From Acephala macrosclerotiorum (taxonomy: Eukaryota; Ascomycota; Leotiomycetes; Helotiales; Mollisiaceae): a DNA stretch of 64,000 bases. Where the stretch lies: contig MU119215.1 of assembly GCA_014904845.1 (NCBI GenBank), positions 1 to 64,000 on the forward strand, read 5' to 3'. Under the pieces are notes generated by a model that worked only from the letters and a program-made list of their open reading frames with translations, searched no databases and was not told where the DNA came from. The position numbers and the translations under genes are program-made. This document shows, in pieces, positions 32,377 through 43,018 of the stretch (the first letter of the stretch is position 1; the number at the start of each line of letters is the position of its first letter).

Positions 32377-34101
32377 TGGTGGCGGTCACGTTGCGCCGAA
32401 GAGGATAGTACTGGAGAGGATGATCTGGAGTGATCGAGGGGCGTGGTTGAAGTTTCAGGAATATTCCCAGTGCTGGATTTCTTCGATGTGGCATATTTGC
32501 AAGTTGGATGTTTGTGGAGATTGCAAGTGTTGTTGGTGTTTCGGGTAAGAAGAGGGACCTCCTTCCTACTCCATCACACGTAATGACTAGTTAGTTCAGC
32601 GTCAAAGATGAATATTGTCCGTAGAAGTCCGGTGAATGGAATTTCAAAGCATGGTGTGAGTTACAATCACAATTAAATCTAAGAGATGTCTATTTAAGCA
32701 TACTTAACCTTACAGTAGCTGCAACCAAGAGCATACCCGACGCCGTTGTAGCCCGAGGCAAAGACAATACCAGCCGACTCACATTTTCAAAAGAGACAGA
32801 TAGCATCCTCAATATAATATAGAAATCAGAACTCAATGTGGATCGCTGCCTCGAGTGTAAGGTGGGATTGTTGAACGACGGAATTGTCGGATGATGTCCC
32901 ACCCATTCAGGTGGATCAGCTTTCCAAATAAAAGCTCAAACTGCAGCGTGAAGGGCTGCGACGAATCAAGACCTGCTTCGACTGCTGCTGGCCTCTATTT
33001 CTCGAAGAATCTCAATACTGTACTGGGAGACTTGCCGGCATCACAGTGCCCAAGAAAAAATATAAGGATTGGCGTTGGGGCATTGGGACCAGGCTTTTGT
33101 CAAGGGGCAAAGGTGACAAAAGTGGAGGACGAAGATGAGGTATCGCTGCCCTTGAAGACCGTGGCTACCGTAATCTGTGCTTATACATCATTTAGAAATA
33201 ATGGGTACAATGCCAGGCTCGTGTAGAATTCGCAATGGTGAATCTCTTGCGACTTGACTGCGGCACACTAGTGCCAAAAACCCACCACTTCGGCAACCTC
33301 CACAAAGGGTAAATAGATTTAAATAAGAAAATGGCGTTTGTCCTCATCGACAGGTAAGTTTGATTCTGCTCCCAATTTCAACACACAACTAACACACAAC
33401 AGGACCACATCGCCGCGATGTGTCTGGAGCTCCAACTGGAGTGGACCTGGCCGAATGGATTGGATCCCTTTAAAATAAACTGCCCGGGGTTTTTTCTAAG
33501 CTTGAAATTGATTGACCTGAGGCGAAATCAAGAGTAGAGCCGAGTTTTTTGGAGGTTTTCTTAATAGTTTTTTGAAGATATTCGGATGTATTTTTAATTA
33601 CCCCTCCCCCTTTTTAAGCGAGCGAGTCAACCCCACTTTACCATAATGATCGCGAGATCAGATTTGATGTTAGTTTAATCCTTTTTCTGACAGTGCTTCG
33701 GCGAAGTAGATTCCTGGATCACGCTCTGAGCAGATTTAAGATTGTGTTATTAATATTGGAAAAAAGTAAAGGGCTTTCAGCCGTTTGAAAGCGATGGTAG
33801 GTGCCAGAAAAGCCTGCACAAATCGAGGTTCAAATTCCAAGAGCATTCACGTACGTATAAGTCCGGGCAGTATTGACCAATGATGGAAGATTTTATTTGA
33901 GGTAACACAATTAAGAGTGCATAAGCATTCACATAAACTCTGGGTGTATAAAAGCATAATCTCCTTCCGCCAAGTTTCTTGACTTCGACAATTCATTCTC
34001 AAATCTTCCAAAGTCTCGAGTCCGAAACCGAAAACCTCAAGAAACTCGATACAATTATCTTCGGTCATTAGGCCTTGCGAAAGATCATACATACTCCACA
34101 A
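32377..34101. other. Long gene-poor stretch
   Basis: 1.7 kb with no convincing gene. A two-exon mini-frame near 33331-33478 would encode only about 30 residues. A good TATA box (TATAAAA, 33947-33953) belongs to the next gene. Confidence 0.4.
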
Positions 34102-34230
34102 ATGGACACCACAAACTGCCCAAGATGTGGCAAGCCTGGCTTCACCGGAGACTGTTTCGGATGTGGATATCAGCCGCTCATGCCTCGCAAAGCTTCACGT
34201 CCAAATAAGGATAGCAAGTCAAACAAGTGA
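34102..34230 (+). CDS. 42-residue double-CxxC zinc-ribbon-like protein
   Basis: A very short frame with a dense metal-binding signature: CPRCGKPGFTGDCFGCGY, i.e. two CxxC pairs nine residues apart, followed by a basic tail. A TATA box 150 bases upstream (33947) and a pyrimidine-rich leader support transcription. The protein at 37584 has the matching pattern (CPNPRC, GFYGYC, GEC, Y), so two copies keep the same Cys spacing and the GF-x-G-x-C core. Probably a treble-clef or ribbon-like zinc peptide; partner unknown. Confidence 0.55.
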   Translation: MDTTNCPRCGKPGFTGDCFGCGYQPLMPRKASRPNKDSKSNK

Positions 34231-34786
34231 ATGTGAAAAAATATGAGCTGGAGGATGGCTTATGCAACGCTGTTTTTGGTACAAGACCTACTGTGAGCAT
34301 GGTGTTTAGCTAGCTATCGTGTGTGTCGCAGCCAAGTTAGTTCATATTAAAGACATTTCGCTTCCAAGACGTGCTTTCCTAACATTATCGCTATTCATAC
34401 CCTTTCCCTTGTCTCGCCAGTGCTTTCCAATCTCACCACGCTCTTGATTCAACGTATAATGCTTGAATTGACTGAGAATCCATTAAGTAAATGGCATCGT
34501 GTTGGTGTTCGACTGCACTCGCTCAGAAGGTTAGGTGGGTTGAGAAGCGTAGGAAAAGCTGGAGAATTAAGTATTCTGTACTCCCTACCTGAGTACCTTT
34601 CCGAAAGCATCAAGCTTGTGATCTTAGATGCTTATCAGTGTAATGAGTCAATGACTCGAGTTGAGGCTTCCTTTATGGAAGATGGATTCGGTTGATATTT
34701 TGTACTTATTAAGTCTTGATGAAGTTGGTCAACCGTTCAGAACGCTGAGGAAGTTTGACTTTTTCCAGGACTACCAAAGCTTTTCT
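34231..34786. other. Intergenic region
   Basis: No gene is supported. Confidence 0.3.
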
Positions 34787-34848
34787 TTCCTCCCTCTCTC
34801 TTCCTCCCTCTCTCTTCCTCCCTCTCTCTTCCTCCCTCTCTCTTCCTC
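34787..34848. repeat. 14-bp pyrimidine tandem repeat, 4 copies
   Basis: Four perfect copies of TTCCTCCCTCTCTC (34787-34842) plus a partial fifth. A pure polypyrimidine/polypurine tract capable of triplex DNA, located about 350 bases upstream of the next small gene. Confidence 0.9.
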
Positions 34849-35202
34849 TTCGTAGAAACGATCTTCCTTCAGATTGTCAAAGCAAGAATTTTCACAAGAA
34901 AAGAGGTTGTACACAAGGGGTGGATGCGCGTTGCTTTCGACTCCATGTGCATCGCGATCCACCACCTCCGTCGCGTCAATTGCGTCTACAATCACAAACA
35001 CAACTCACACCAGAAAGCTAAAGCAAGTCACCTCGCTAGAGGCATTGTGATTGGTCAAGACGAAGTGAGTGATTCAAGTCAAGCCGTGACTATAAAACAT
35101 GCCGCTGCATGTCCCTTTTCGTCTCCTCGCCTTCGATCCGTCCTCGAACATTTCCACACACTTCAAAGCCTCAAACAAAAACACAACATCCAAATACAAA
35201 AG

Positions 35203-35502
35203 ATGGGCGGAAACGCATCAAGGTTGAACGCAACCCCAAATGGCTGCGACAAAATTTGTCTGAGTCAAAATGAAACGGTTGTGGTCGAACGATTCTGCGC
35301 CCACTGCAAAAACTTCGAGCACCGCGGCTTGCCGAGCTCGCAAAAGGTGGTCAGAAAGAACAACACACGTACGGATGCTATCAGGGATGTGCTCAAGGAA
35401 TCGAGACGTTGCGACTGCGGATCCCAAGTTAAGTGGGTCAACTTCACTTGCTTGGGAAAGAAGTGTGGCAACGAGTGGGGAAGTCGTTGCACGCCAGCGT
35501 AA
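35203..35502 (+). CDS. Small Cys-rich protein (99 residues)
   Basis: Starts MGGNASRLN, where the Met-Gly-Gly could in principle be an N-myristoylation site. Cys are arranged as CDKIC, FCAHC, RRCDCG and CLGKKCG near the end. The latter half (RCDCGSQVKWVNFTCLGKKCGNEW) looks like a four-Cys ribbon. A TATA box (TATAAAA, 35091-35097) lies about 106 bases upstream with a CAA-rich leader, which argues for a real gene. The longer frame from 34924 has no better start. Function unknown. Confidence 0.5.
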   Translation: MGGNASRLNATPNGCDKICLSQNETVVVERFCAHCKNFEHRGLPSSQKVVRKNNTRTDAIRDVLKESRRCDCGSQVKWVNFTCLGKKCGNEWGSRCTPA

Positions 35503-36040
35503 TATGGAAAGTGGTCAGGAAGGATGTGACATTCAGGAACTGAAGGATGGAGTGACGGAATGACGTTGCTCTGGAGAAATGCCGAAGCTGCAGCTGAGGT
35601 TTTGGTAGCGACTCGTTTTCCCATGATGGTCGTGGTTTGAGTGCGCATAGCCTCGAAAATGTATATCTACAATCATGAAAGAATGGAAGCACACCCATTC
35701 ACTATGATCTCAACTCTGCAACTCTATCCACTCACTTTCAATATGTACAGCGTCCCAACCATGATCCATGACCTCTCACTCGACATACGAGACCGAAATT
35801 TCGGAATTCCCAGGTCTCTCACCAATTGTCGAGTCAATGAATGAGAATGATTCACTACTTTATATGTCATAGGGTCAGGTACCGTTTCTTGATTGGCTTA
35901 TCAATATCCTAGTTATCTTGGATTTTTGAAACCCATAAAAGTACAAAATCTCTTGCATACGTTTGAAGAGACAACTCTGATACTCGACACTCAACACGCA
36001 CTCAAGTCTCATCGACACAAATTTGAAGTCAACGCTCACA
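35503..36040. other. Intergenic region
   Basis: No gene is supported. A CATAAAAG element near 35936 may serve as the TATA box of the next gene. Confidence 0.35.
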
Positions 36041-36310
36041 ATGTCACTGCCAGCACAATGTTCAGAAGCGTGCCTTTCTTGCGGTTCCAACGATTTGGAG
36101 CGTGCTTGCGCACAATGCCGAAAATCGCTCAACATCGCCTCTTTAGACCAAGCTCGTTGGGAAAAGGAAACAGGGAAGGCCTGGAACTCTAACAACAGTT
36201 GCTTTACGTGCGGGAAGAAATATATCTGGTTGATCTGTAGGCAGTGTTCTCGTCAATATTCACCATTTACCACCATGGATAAGATACGTTCAGCATTTTC
36301 ACGTAGGTAA
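36041..36310 (+). CDS. Small protein with two four-Cys ribbons (89 residues)
   Basis: Two similar zinc-ribbon-like modules: CLSCGSNDLERACAQC (about residues 12-27) and CFTCGKKYIWLICRQC (about 54-69), each CxxC-x(8)-CxxC. The module spacing echoes the 42-residue peptide at 34102, so these small genes may derive from one module. The ATG at 36041 follows a CAA-rich leader. No signal peptide. Function unknown. Confidence 0.5.
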   Translation: MSLPAQCSEACLSCGSNDLERACAQCRKSLNIASLDQARWEKETGKAWNSNNSCFTCGKKYIWLICRQCSRQYSPFTTMDKIRSAFSRR

Positions 36311-36961
36311 AGTGAGGTCGAGAAACCGGAAGTTTGGAAATGTGGGTAAGGTAACATTTTTTTTTGTGCTATAAAATCCTGCTAATTCTATACAGTTGTA
36401 TTGAAGGAAGAATAAGGTTCTTTTGGCGTGGTAGCCGAGAAGAGTGCTTGAATTATTGGGCTAGGACTTTTGCAGTAGTCAGCTTTCCATGCTACCGCCA
36501 AACTGTCATTGGGAATGGGCATTGAAATAACATGGCTTTCTTCTACTTCTGCTTTGGTAATGACAAGGCGTCCGACTTAAACTCGCAGCATGATAGCTCT
36601 GAGCCTAGCACGTGGATGAATCTAGCTGTGCGAGTCTCAGAGCGCGGTAGCTCCTTGTTTTTATCAGTTGGCCTTTGAATAGCTACCTAAAAGTTCTTGC
36701 GTTCCATGATCAGAGGTTTACAAAGTCACTTCTTGTACTTTTGTGATTGTTACTAGTAGAAGTGATTCTATATTATATCTGAATGTCCCACGGCTGTCAG
36801 GATATTCGGAAGCCACTTCAGTTCAAAACAAGTATATAATCTCAAGCAGTGGCTGTAGACCTCCCCAATACATCTTCCCCTCTCGGCAATCAACACAAGT
36901 TTCAACCTCAAACCAAGAACAGAACCCTACAAGAACTTTCAACTCTACCCCTCTGATCAAG
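36311..36961. other. Intergenic region
   Basis: No gene. TATATAA at 36833-36839 is a plausible TATA box for the gene at 36962. Confidence 0.35.
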
Positions 36962-37144
36962 ATGTCTTACACCCCAGCGTGTAGACGCTCTCATAAATCA
37001 GAGTACAGCTGCCGCTGCATCCCTGGTACCCTCTACGCTCTGGGAGGCTGCAGTTCTTACAGGGACGAGTACAACGATCCCGCCTTCGATCCAACTCCAC
37101 TACTAGGAGTTTTCGTTGTGATGACGTCGACTGTCGTCAGCTAA
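36962..37144 (+). CDS. 60-residue Cys-containing protein
   Basis: MSYTPACRRSHKSEYSCRC at the start repeats the CNM/EDWV junction pattern (lone Cys, then Y-x-C-x-C) without the intron. Only one more Cys follows, and the C-terminus is hydrophobic (about residues 47-56). TATA box and CAACCTCAAACC leader upstream. Could be a real short gene or a truncated family member. Confidence 0.4.
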   Translation: MSYTPACRRSHKSEYSCRCIPGTLYALGGCSSYRDEYNDPAFDPTPLLGVFVVMTSTVVS

Positions 37145-37583
37145 TTACTCACTACCCTTGTCTTTATTGCGGATACGACTGGTATTATCCCACGCCAGGA
37201 TGGCGCAAGTGGTAGAGAAGCTAGAAAAGGGACTGGTCAAGGAGAGGGGGTTGGGGAATTGCTGGGCAATGGAATGACGGGTCGGGACCTGAAATTGGAT
37301 AACGAGTGTTGTGATGAGATGCATTATTGATGTTCGTGATGAGTCTGTGGTGCAAGTCTGAATTTAAGTACTTCTAGCTTTCGTCAATATTGCCCCTGTT
37401 TTGAAGCGCCGTGAATAGCTTCAAGATCCAGTTATTGAAATGATAGTTTCTGAATGGATTGTAGGATCTGATTTGAATCTGATGAATCTCCATCTCAAAG
37501 GCCCACAAATACGAGACTTTTCATCCCCAAAGCCCAGCACTCAGCATTCGGCACAACCATCCAAGCCCCAAGCCTCAGAGAAG
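37145..37583. other. Intergenic region
   Basis: No gene is seen; no clear TATA box for the next gene. Confidence 0.3.
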
Positions 37584-37838
37584 ATGCCACTCAACGTCCA
37601 CTCAAACCCGTGCCCAAATCCACGATGCAAAGCAACAGGCTTCTACGGCTACTGCGGCGAATGCCACTACTCAATCCACCCCTCCTCGCTCCCCTTTCCG
37701 CAAGCAAGATATTTAGAACCTACATCGAAATGGTCAAAAAGATACCACACCACAATATCAAGGATGCGTAATCTCAGAGAACTATCGCAGAGAAGAAGGG
37801 TGGAGGCTCTGAGACGGATGAAATGGGTCGATGGCTAA
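37584..37838 (+). CDS. 84-residue protein with four-Cys zinc motif
   Basis: The N-terminal CPNPRCKATGFYGYCGECHY matches the Cys spacing and GF-x-G-x-C core of the 42-residue peptide at 34102. It is followed by a very basic C-terminal half (RMRNLRELSQRRRVEALRRM), which might bind nucleic acid or be an amphipathic helix. The start is the ATG just before the motif, after a CAAGCCTCAGAG-type leader. Function unknown. Confidence 0.5.
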   Translation: MPLNVHSNPCPNPRCKATGFYGYCGECHYSIHPSSLPFPQARYLEPTSKWSKRYHTTISRMRNLRELSQRRRVEALRRMKWVDG

Positions 37839-38276
37839 GCGAGGATTGAAACAGGGCTGGGTGGTTGGGTAGGGAATGTGGAGGAATGCGAAGCTTTCAA
37901 GATGGAAAGACTCATCTCGAGCTCTAACGCCTGAATGGCACTTGCCATGTTGATGGTTATCTTGTGTGAAAGTGAGATCATAAGGTCGTTTGATAAACTA
38001 GCCCTTGGCTGTGATTCATCCCAGCACGTGAGCCCCTTTTCTACCTCTGGCAATATTCAGAATAACAACGCTCGTTATGATTATTCATCCATGCTCAACG
38101 AACTTAGACATCCCTCCTCTTAAAATGCTCCACCTCATAAAACCCCTCCTCCGTCCATTCTTCCAAGATCCTCTCCAACTCGAACGCAAACACTCCACGG
38201 AATGCCAACCTACCCTCAAGCACACTACAAAGAGAAGTAGCAGATCCCTTCAGCCGAGCCCACCCCACTCAACAAT
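37839..38276. other. Intergenic region
   Basis: No gene; promoter of the next gene with CACCTC-type leader. Confidence 0.3.
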
Positions 38277-39173
38277 ATGCAATCTTCAACCTCAGACACA
38301 CTTCCCGACTTCACAAAGAAATGCCACTACACCCTCCAACTCTACACCTGCGCCCACAAAACCTGGCTCAACAAGCCCCGAATCAAGCACGTATGGTGTG
38401 CTTCATCCTTTATGTGCCAACTCCTTCCACAAGCTTCACGTTCCCCATTTCCCTCTCGCCAATTCAACAAGCTCCAACATTCCGACAAAAACTCTGACAA
38501 GACGAGATGTACGAACATGGCAACTAAGCCGAAGGAGATTCAGATGAAGGAAGTTTGTGCTAAATGCCGACCTGTTTCGCTCGGTGTGTTAAAGGAGGTT
38601 AGGAAGTATGAGAGGACTGTCGGTTGGGAGGAGGAGGAGAGAGTGTATCGTGTTGGTGACGAATGTGACAGGGAGAATAAGAAAGATGGGGAGGTGGAGG
38701 TTGAGGTTAAGAGACAAGACGAGGTGAAGAAAGGAGAGGATGAGTACAACAAGATTGTTTGTGAAAGCGGGAAGGAAGTCGAGATTGGAAAGGACGCTGG
38801 GGGAAATGCGGAGGCGAAGCCAGATGAGGTATTGGAGGAAGTCCATCTGTGGGAGACTGTCAAGGAGTGGCCAGCAAAAGAGGCTCATGAGCGCATCGAC
38901 ATTTCCAACCAAGTTCCCGTTGCTGACCCCGCTAGTCCTCCTGCCGCTCCTCAACCTCTGATAGCTCGATCAATTTTTGGAAGCTTCGCCAACTTGCTTA
39001 TGGCAAATGGAAAACAAGAGGAGCCTAAGCCGGAAGATGACGACGACGAGCCATTCGAGATCTGGACTAAGGTGGACGAAGATCCAGATTGGGATAAGAT
39101 TGACGCCAAGGATGCAAAACGGGGAATGTTGTGGAAGGATTCTGGAGATTGGGTGAATGTCAACACACAGTAG
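38277..39173 (+). CDS. CNM/EDWV family protein, long form (298 residues)
   Basis: Single open frame. It opens with KCHYTLQLYTCAH (lone Cys, Y-x-C-x-H, here without the intron), then TRCTNMA and VCAKC, which fixes it in the family. A long Glu/Lys-rich region and a Pro/Ala linker follow. The acidic tail has two W-containing repeats (FEIWTKVDEDPDW) and ends SGDWVNVNTQ. A small intron inside 38390-38440 cannot be excluded: the segment there (VWCASSFMCQLL) fits the family poorly. It is 25 kb from the first cluster, which shows dispersal of the family. Function unknown. Confidence 0.65.
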   Translation: MQSSTSDTLPDFTKKCHYTLQLYTCAHKTWLNKPRIKHVWCASSFMCQLLPQASRSPFPSRQFNKLQHSDKNSDKTRCTNMATKPKEIQMKEVCAKCRPVSLGVLKEVRKYERTVGWEEEERVYRVGDECDRENKKDGEVEVEVKRQDEVKKGEDEYNKIVCESGKEVEIGKDAGGNAEAKPDEVLEEVHLWETVKEWPAKEAHERIDISNQVPVADPASPPAAPQPLIARSIFGSFANLLMANGKQEEPKPEDDDDEPFEIWTKVDEDPDWDKIDAKDAKRGMLWKDSGDWVNVNTQ

Positions 39174-39591
39174 AGGAAGTGCATCATGAGTACTCGATGG
39201 TTTGATGGTGTAGATAGCTTGCAAATGACAATGACACGTACTTTAGCCTTTTATTTCGACGAAGCGAAGTACGAGTACAGACGCATCTTTTGCTTCAAAT
39301 TTTGAGTGAAGCTATTCTAAAAATGATGACAGACATTTCAGGTATCCACGCAAGGACGACCCATGAAGACAGGCAATAAACCAACAAGGGTAGAACTGGA
39401 TTGTTAACTTGGTCAGCCACCCCCTCGACATAATGCTCTAAAAGTAGCATTCTACCCATGAAGACCATTCTGTATGTCGAGTTGCGAGAGGTTTCGTGAA
39501 GTTAAGGTAAAGGATCCTGCCATGACGAACTCTAGTATACCTCCATAGTGCCTCAAGAATGTTTGTACAATGAAGCAACTTTGTGTCGATA
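39174..39591. other. Intergenic region
   Basis: No gene is supported. Confidence 0.3.
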
Positions 39592-40813
39592 TTATGAGAT
39601 TATTCGAATGAATGGGCCAATTCGGGTGAACATGTTTTTCGGTTCGACATCTTTCGGTATGACAAACTTCTCCAGCTCAGCTGGCGTCACGGTTCCTGCG
39701 AAAAGCCCAATGTCACTTTGAGCTATATGCCACTGCCATTCAGGAGGGCCGCAAGTCTTGCGTTCAGGATCCCTTTTCGGACAAGAGCAGTTGCGGCAGG
39801 CGAACATGGGTGAGGCGGTGTCCCCTCAGCTAGTCAGGCCAAGAGCGTAAAGACATTTCGAGGACCATAAACCAGCCTTGAGCGAGAGCGTCAACACACA
39901 GAAGAGCGTTCCGATGCGGCTCCACTTGATGCTTTTCCAGCAGTCAAAGTCCGTCTAAGTCAGAAATGTATTCCATCTAGCATCCTAGCAGACGGCAATA
40001 TTATGTTCAAAATCACGATCGCATCGTGTCTACTGGTGGTCGACCGTAAGAGCCACGTTGATGGTACGTGTTGGTTTAGGGATGATGACAACCTTCTGCT
40101 CATTGGTTGAATATTCGGCGAAAGGAATTTCGATCGTCAATTCACTCCGAACGGGAAAATACATAATGGCATTTCGAAGGGGAGATCCCAAGAATCTGAT
40201 TCCTCCTTCTTGCAATCCCAAGATATCAGTGGTAAGGGTAAAGTGACCGAAGTTTAGGCCTTAAGCTGGGAATCGGAGTCGTCGGCGGTTCAAGCAAAGA
40301 GCTGAAGAAATCCCACGTGCGTCGTCAAGAGGCGGCGCTACCCTAGTTTGAGCTAGCTGGATGATCTGAGTCCTTACGGAGAACTACTGACCAGTATCAG
40401 ACCCTGAGTGATATCACCTTCTGCCTGATGGACAGACGGAGTGATTTGCATCTTTGCTGAGATGTTGCACACGGACAACTCGAGCATTGCTTAGTGGAAT
40501 AGAAGACCCGAATTGCTTCTTGATACAACTTATCATCTAGACACAAAGTCTTGATGAGAGCAGATGTCACACCGTCTGGTGACGCTCGTATGAATTCGCC
40601 GAAGATGAGGAGACGAATCCCGACTGGGAAGATGGGCAGAATGAAAGGTGCAAGTTGCCCACAATACAAAGGTACTGTACTCTTGGCCCTCTTAGCCGGT
40701 TTTGATGCTATGTTGGAACTATAGGGCTGGTGAACGTGATGTGTAGGCAACATGCCATTGTCTTGCTCTGGAATTATCATGCCTATAGACCCATCCCTTT
40801 GCATTTGCTCCAT
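39592..40813 (-). pseudogene. Broken copy of the F-box/2EXR-like gene
   Basis: Follows the intact paralog at 41335-42561 piece by piece. The first part (40397-40813) has LPIFPVGIRLLIFGEFI and an ISLRV segment, then TGA where the paralog has LRVW with TGG, just before a donor-like GTCAGT. The second part (40030-40221) has ELTIEIPF and TVDHQ, then TAG where the paralog reads DHQW. The third (39592-39807) keeps only scattered similarity around a Cys pair. At least two Trp codons have become stops and the frame is lost several times. A decayed tandem duplicate. Confidence 0.65.
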
Positions 40814-41334
40814 GCATGGTTGAATAAGAGAACGAATTGGGGCCTAATCAAGCATGAATGCTACATGGGGAGCCATGACTTCGAGAATGTGAGTTGCAAT
40901 TGAAAGGCACTTAGGCCGCGACGTACAAGCAAATTGATTCCATCAAGCTGACGTCCAAAAAAAAATGACACGCAAAATGAGTATTATCGCGGCACCACAA
41001 AGCGGCTTGACGATACATCATATATTCTCTCAAGTTACACAGATGCGGACGTTTGCCATGCATTCCCTGGCTCCCGTTCAGCCACCAACAGCAAACAAAG
41101 TGTGGGTTGCATGGCTTGCTGAACCGAATATTTCGATAAAGAGCGAAGCGCGACACTGTCCATGTGGCATGTTGGTCCTAACCGCATGTTGCAGAAGACC
41201 TTCGATCATTCTGGGGTAGAGATTTAAAGAACTTGGGATATTTTCGCTGCTAGAAGTTAGAATTGGTTAGGTAGCGACCCTAGCTGGCTTAGAGGGCCTG
41301 CAGAGACATGCGGGAGCCATGCCTGGCGGTCCCT
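40814..41334. other. Intergenic region
   Basis: No gene; it separates the two tandem copies. Confidence 0.35.
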
Positions 41335-42561
41335 CTAATAATCTCTGCGGCGGAATTTTCGAACAAAGAATTTTGCTGGAACTCGATAATTCCTCATGGA
41401 CTCTTCCAGCCGAGGATCCATTATGTCAGGCTTCATCCAAGGTCTGACGTTCGGCCAATCACAAGGGTTGAATATCAGACTCTCCTGTGCCAAGATAATA
41501 TAACTTTGGCAGGAAGGGTTCCCACAATATATTTGGTTCGGAGCGTTCCTCAGATGCCCCAGCCCTAGGGGATGATGCCGTGTTGTTGCGAAGAAGCCAA
41601 CCTTTTGCGACAAAGTAAGAACTGTGAACATAAGACCGATATGTCTCCATAAGATGCTGTGCCAATATTCACAATCCGTCCACGTCAAAGTTTGGTGATG
41701 TCTGGCATCCCAGGTGACGGCAAGATTTGCCCAAGGCTGACGATCTTCCATTCGCATGTCCCATTGATGATCGATTCCAGTGGCAATGTCGATTGAAAAC
41801 GTTGGACATATTAGTGTAGCAGTCCAGGTGCCGTGTTTGCACTCAGTGATGGGGATTTCGATGGTCAACTTCCTCAAAGCAGGAAGATACACGATTACCC
41901 TTTTCACCAAAACAACCAGTGATTGCATTGCGCCTGTGCCGGGAGCGTTGATCACGTCGGTCGCCATATGTAGAGAATGAATATGATTGCGTAGACTTGG
42001 TGTGGAGGGGAGTAAAAGGTCAAATAGATTGCATTGCATTCTTCGACGGTGAAGCTGCCTCTCATCAAGATACTCGGGCCTAGAAGAGTAAGCTTGCTGA
42101 ATCTGAATCTACGATGCTATCGGGGACTTGGGAAGTGCTCACCGATACCAGACACGAAGTGAGCAAGCTCGACGTAAAACAGATGGCGATATTCCCTTGG
42201 CCCTCTCGCCCATCCTTGGGGTTGAGCATTGCTTGAATGAGTAGTACACATCTAGAGCTTCATGATAGAGCGATGGCTCAGGACGTAAAGCTTTGATGAG
42301 AGGTGGTGTAAAGCGTGATGGCTCCCATTCTAAGATGCATTGACGGAAAATGAGAATTCGAATCTCAACAGGCAATTTGTGTATATCGAATATTCTGAGG
42401 GGTGCGAATGTGCTTTTCAATTGAGGAAGCCAAGACCAATTTGGGTTTGATGGTCTGCCGTTCGAATCAAATTCGACATGTGTCAAACCAGGATTGGTGT
42501 AGAACATTTGCCTACGAGAGGGATCGTCGGGAAAATTACTGACTATGACGGTAGGAGTCAT
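41335..42561 (-). CDS. F-box/2EXR-like domain protein
   Basis: Exons (minus) 42143-42561 and 41335-42079 (intron 63 nt, GTGAGC donor, TTCTAG acceptor) give 387 residues. An F-box-like motif, LPVEIRILIFRQCI, is followed by PPLIKALRPEPSLYHEALDVYY, the pattern of the 2EXR/F-box-like proteins that are abundant in filamentous ascomycetes (P-x-L-I/L, then a conserved E-A-L-x-x-Y). The C-terminal 200 residues are hydrophobic/aromatic with a possible Cys pair (YCGNPSC). A role as substrate adaptor is inferred only from the family; many such proteins have none assigned. Its tandem neighbour is broken. Confidence 0.6.
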
Positions 42562-43018
42562 GTCAACACTTTGTTGTATGTGCGAAAGATCCAGGTTGTA
42601 GACTTGTGCTCTTGTTCAGCTAGAAAGACACACTTGAGGAGTTTGAAAGGTGGAAAGGTTCAAGTATAGAACGAAATAAGGCATTGACGCCAGCTCGGAG
42701 ATGTGACTAGGCTACAGAGAACATGTCATATTGTGGCGCATGCTATTATGACCGACGTTGTTATCAAAAAGCAAATCAATGTCGCGAAGGAGAATGAGGA
42801 GAGGTTGGAGAAGAGAGAAAGTTGGGACTACGAGCGCATGTAAGATCTTAGACTTGCTTACAAGGGTGCCATTTAGCGCCTTGGAACCATCAACAACCTC
42901 ATATCTCTTCCCCAACCACCACACAATGCCCCTCCGCAGCACAACAATCGGTATGCTTCTGCGGAGCTGCAGATTGGGCAGAAGGCATCGCGGACATTCA
43001 TACGATATGCGATGATTC
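42562..43018. other. Divergent intergenic region
   Basis: Between the F-box-like gene and the glycosyltransferase gene. Short overlapping frames on both strands have no support. Confidence 0.35.

Noticed and set aside
33331..33478. Two-exon mini-gene beginning MAFVLIDR
   Set aside because: It would encode about 30 residues with no recognisable motif; good splice signals alone are not enough.
33780..33850. tRNA-like B box (GGTTCAAATTCC)
   Set aside because: No pairing T-stem, no A box at the right distance and no acceptor stem.
4330..39173. Secreted effector family
   Set aside because: None of the intact Cys-rich copies has a signal peptide; the proteins look intracellular.
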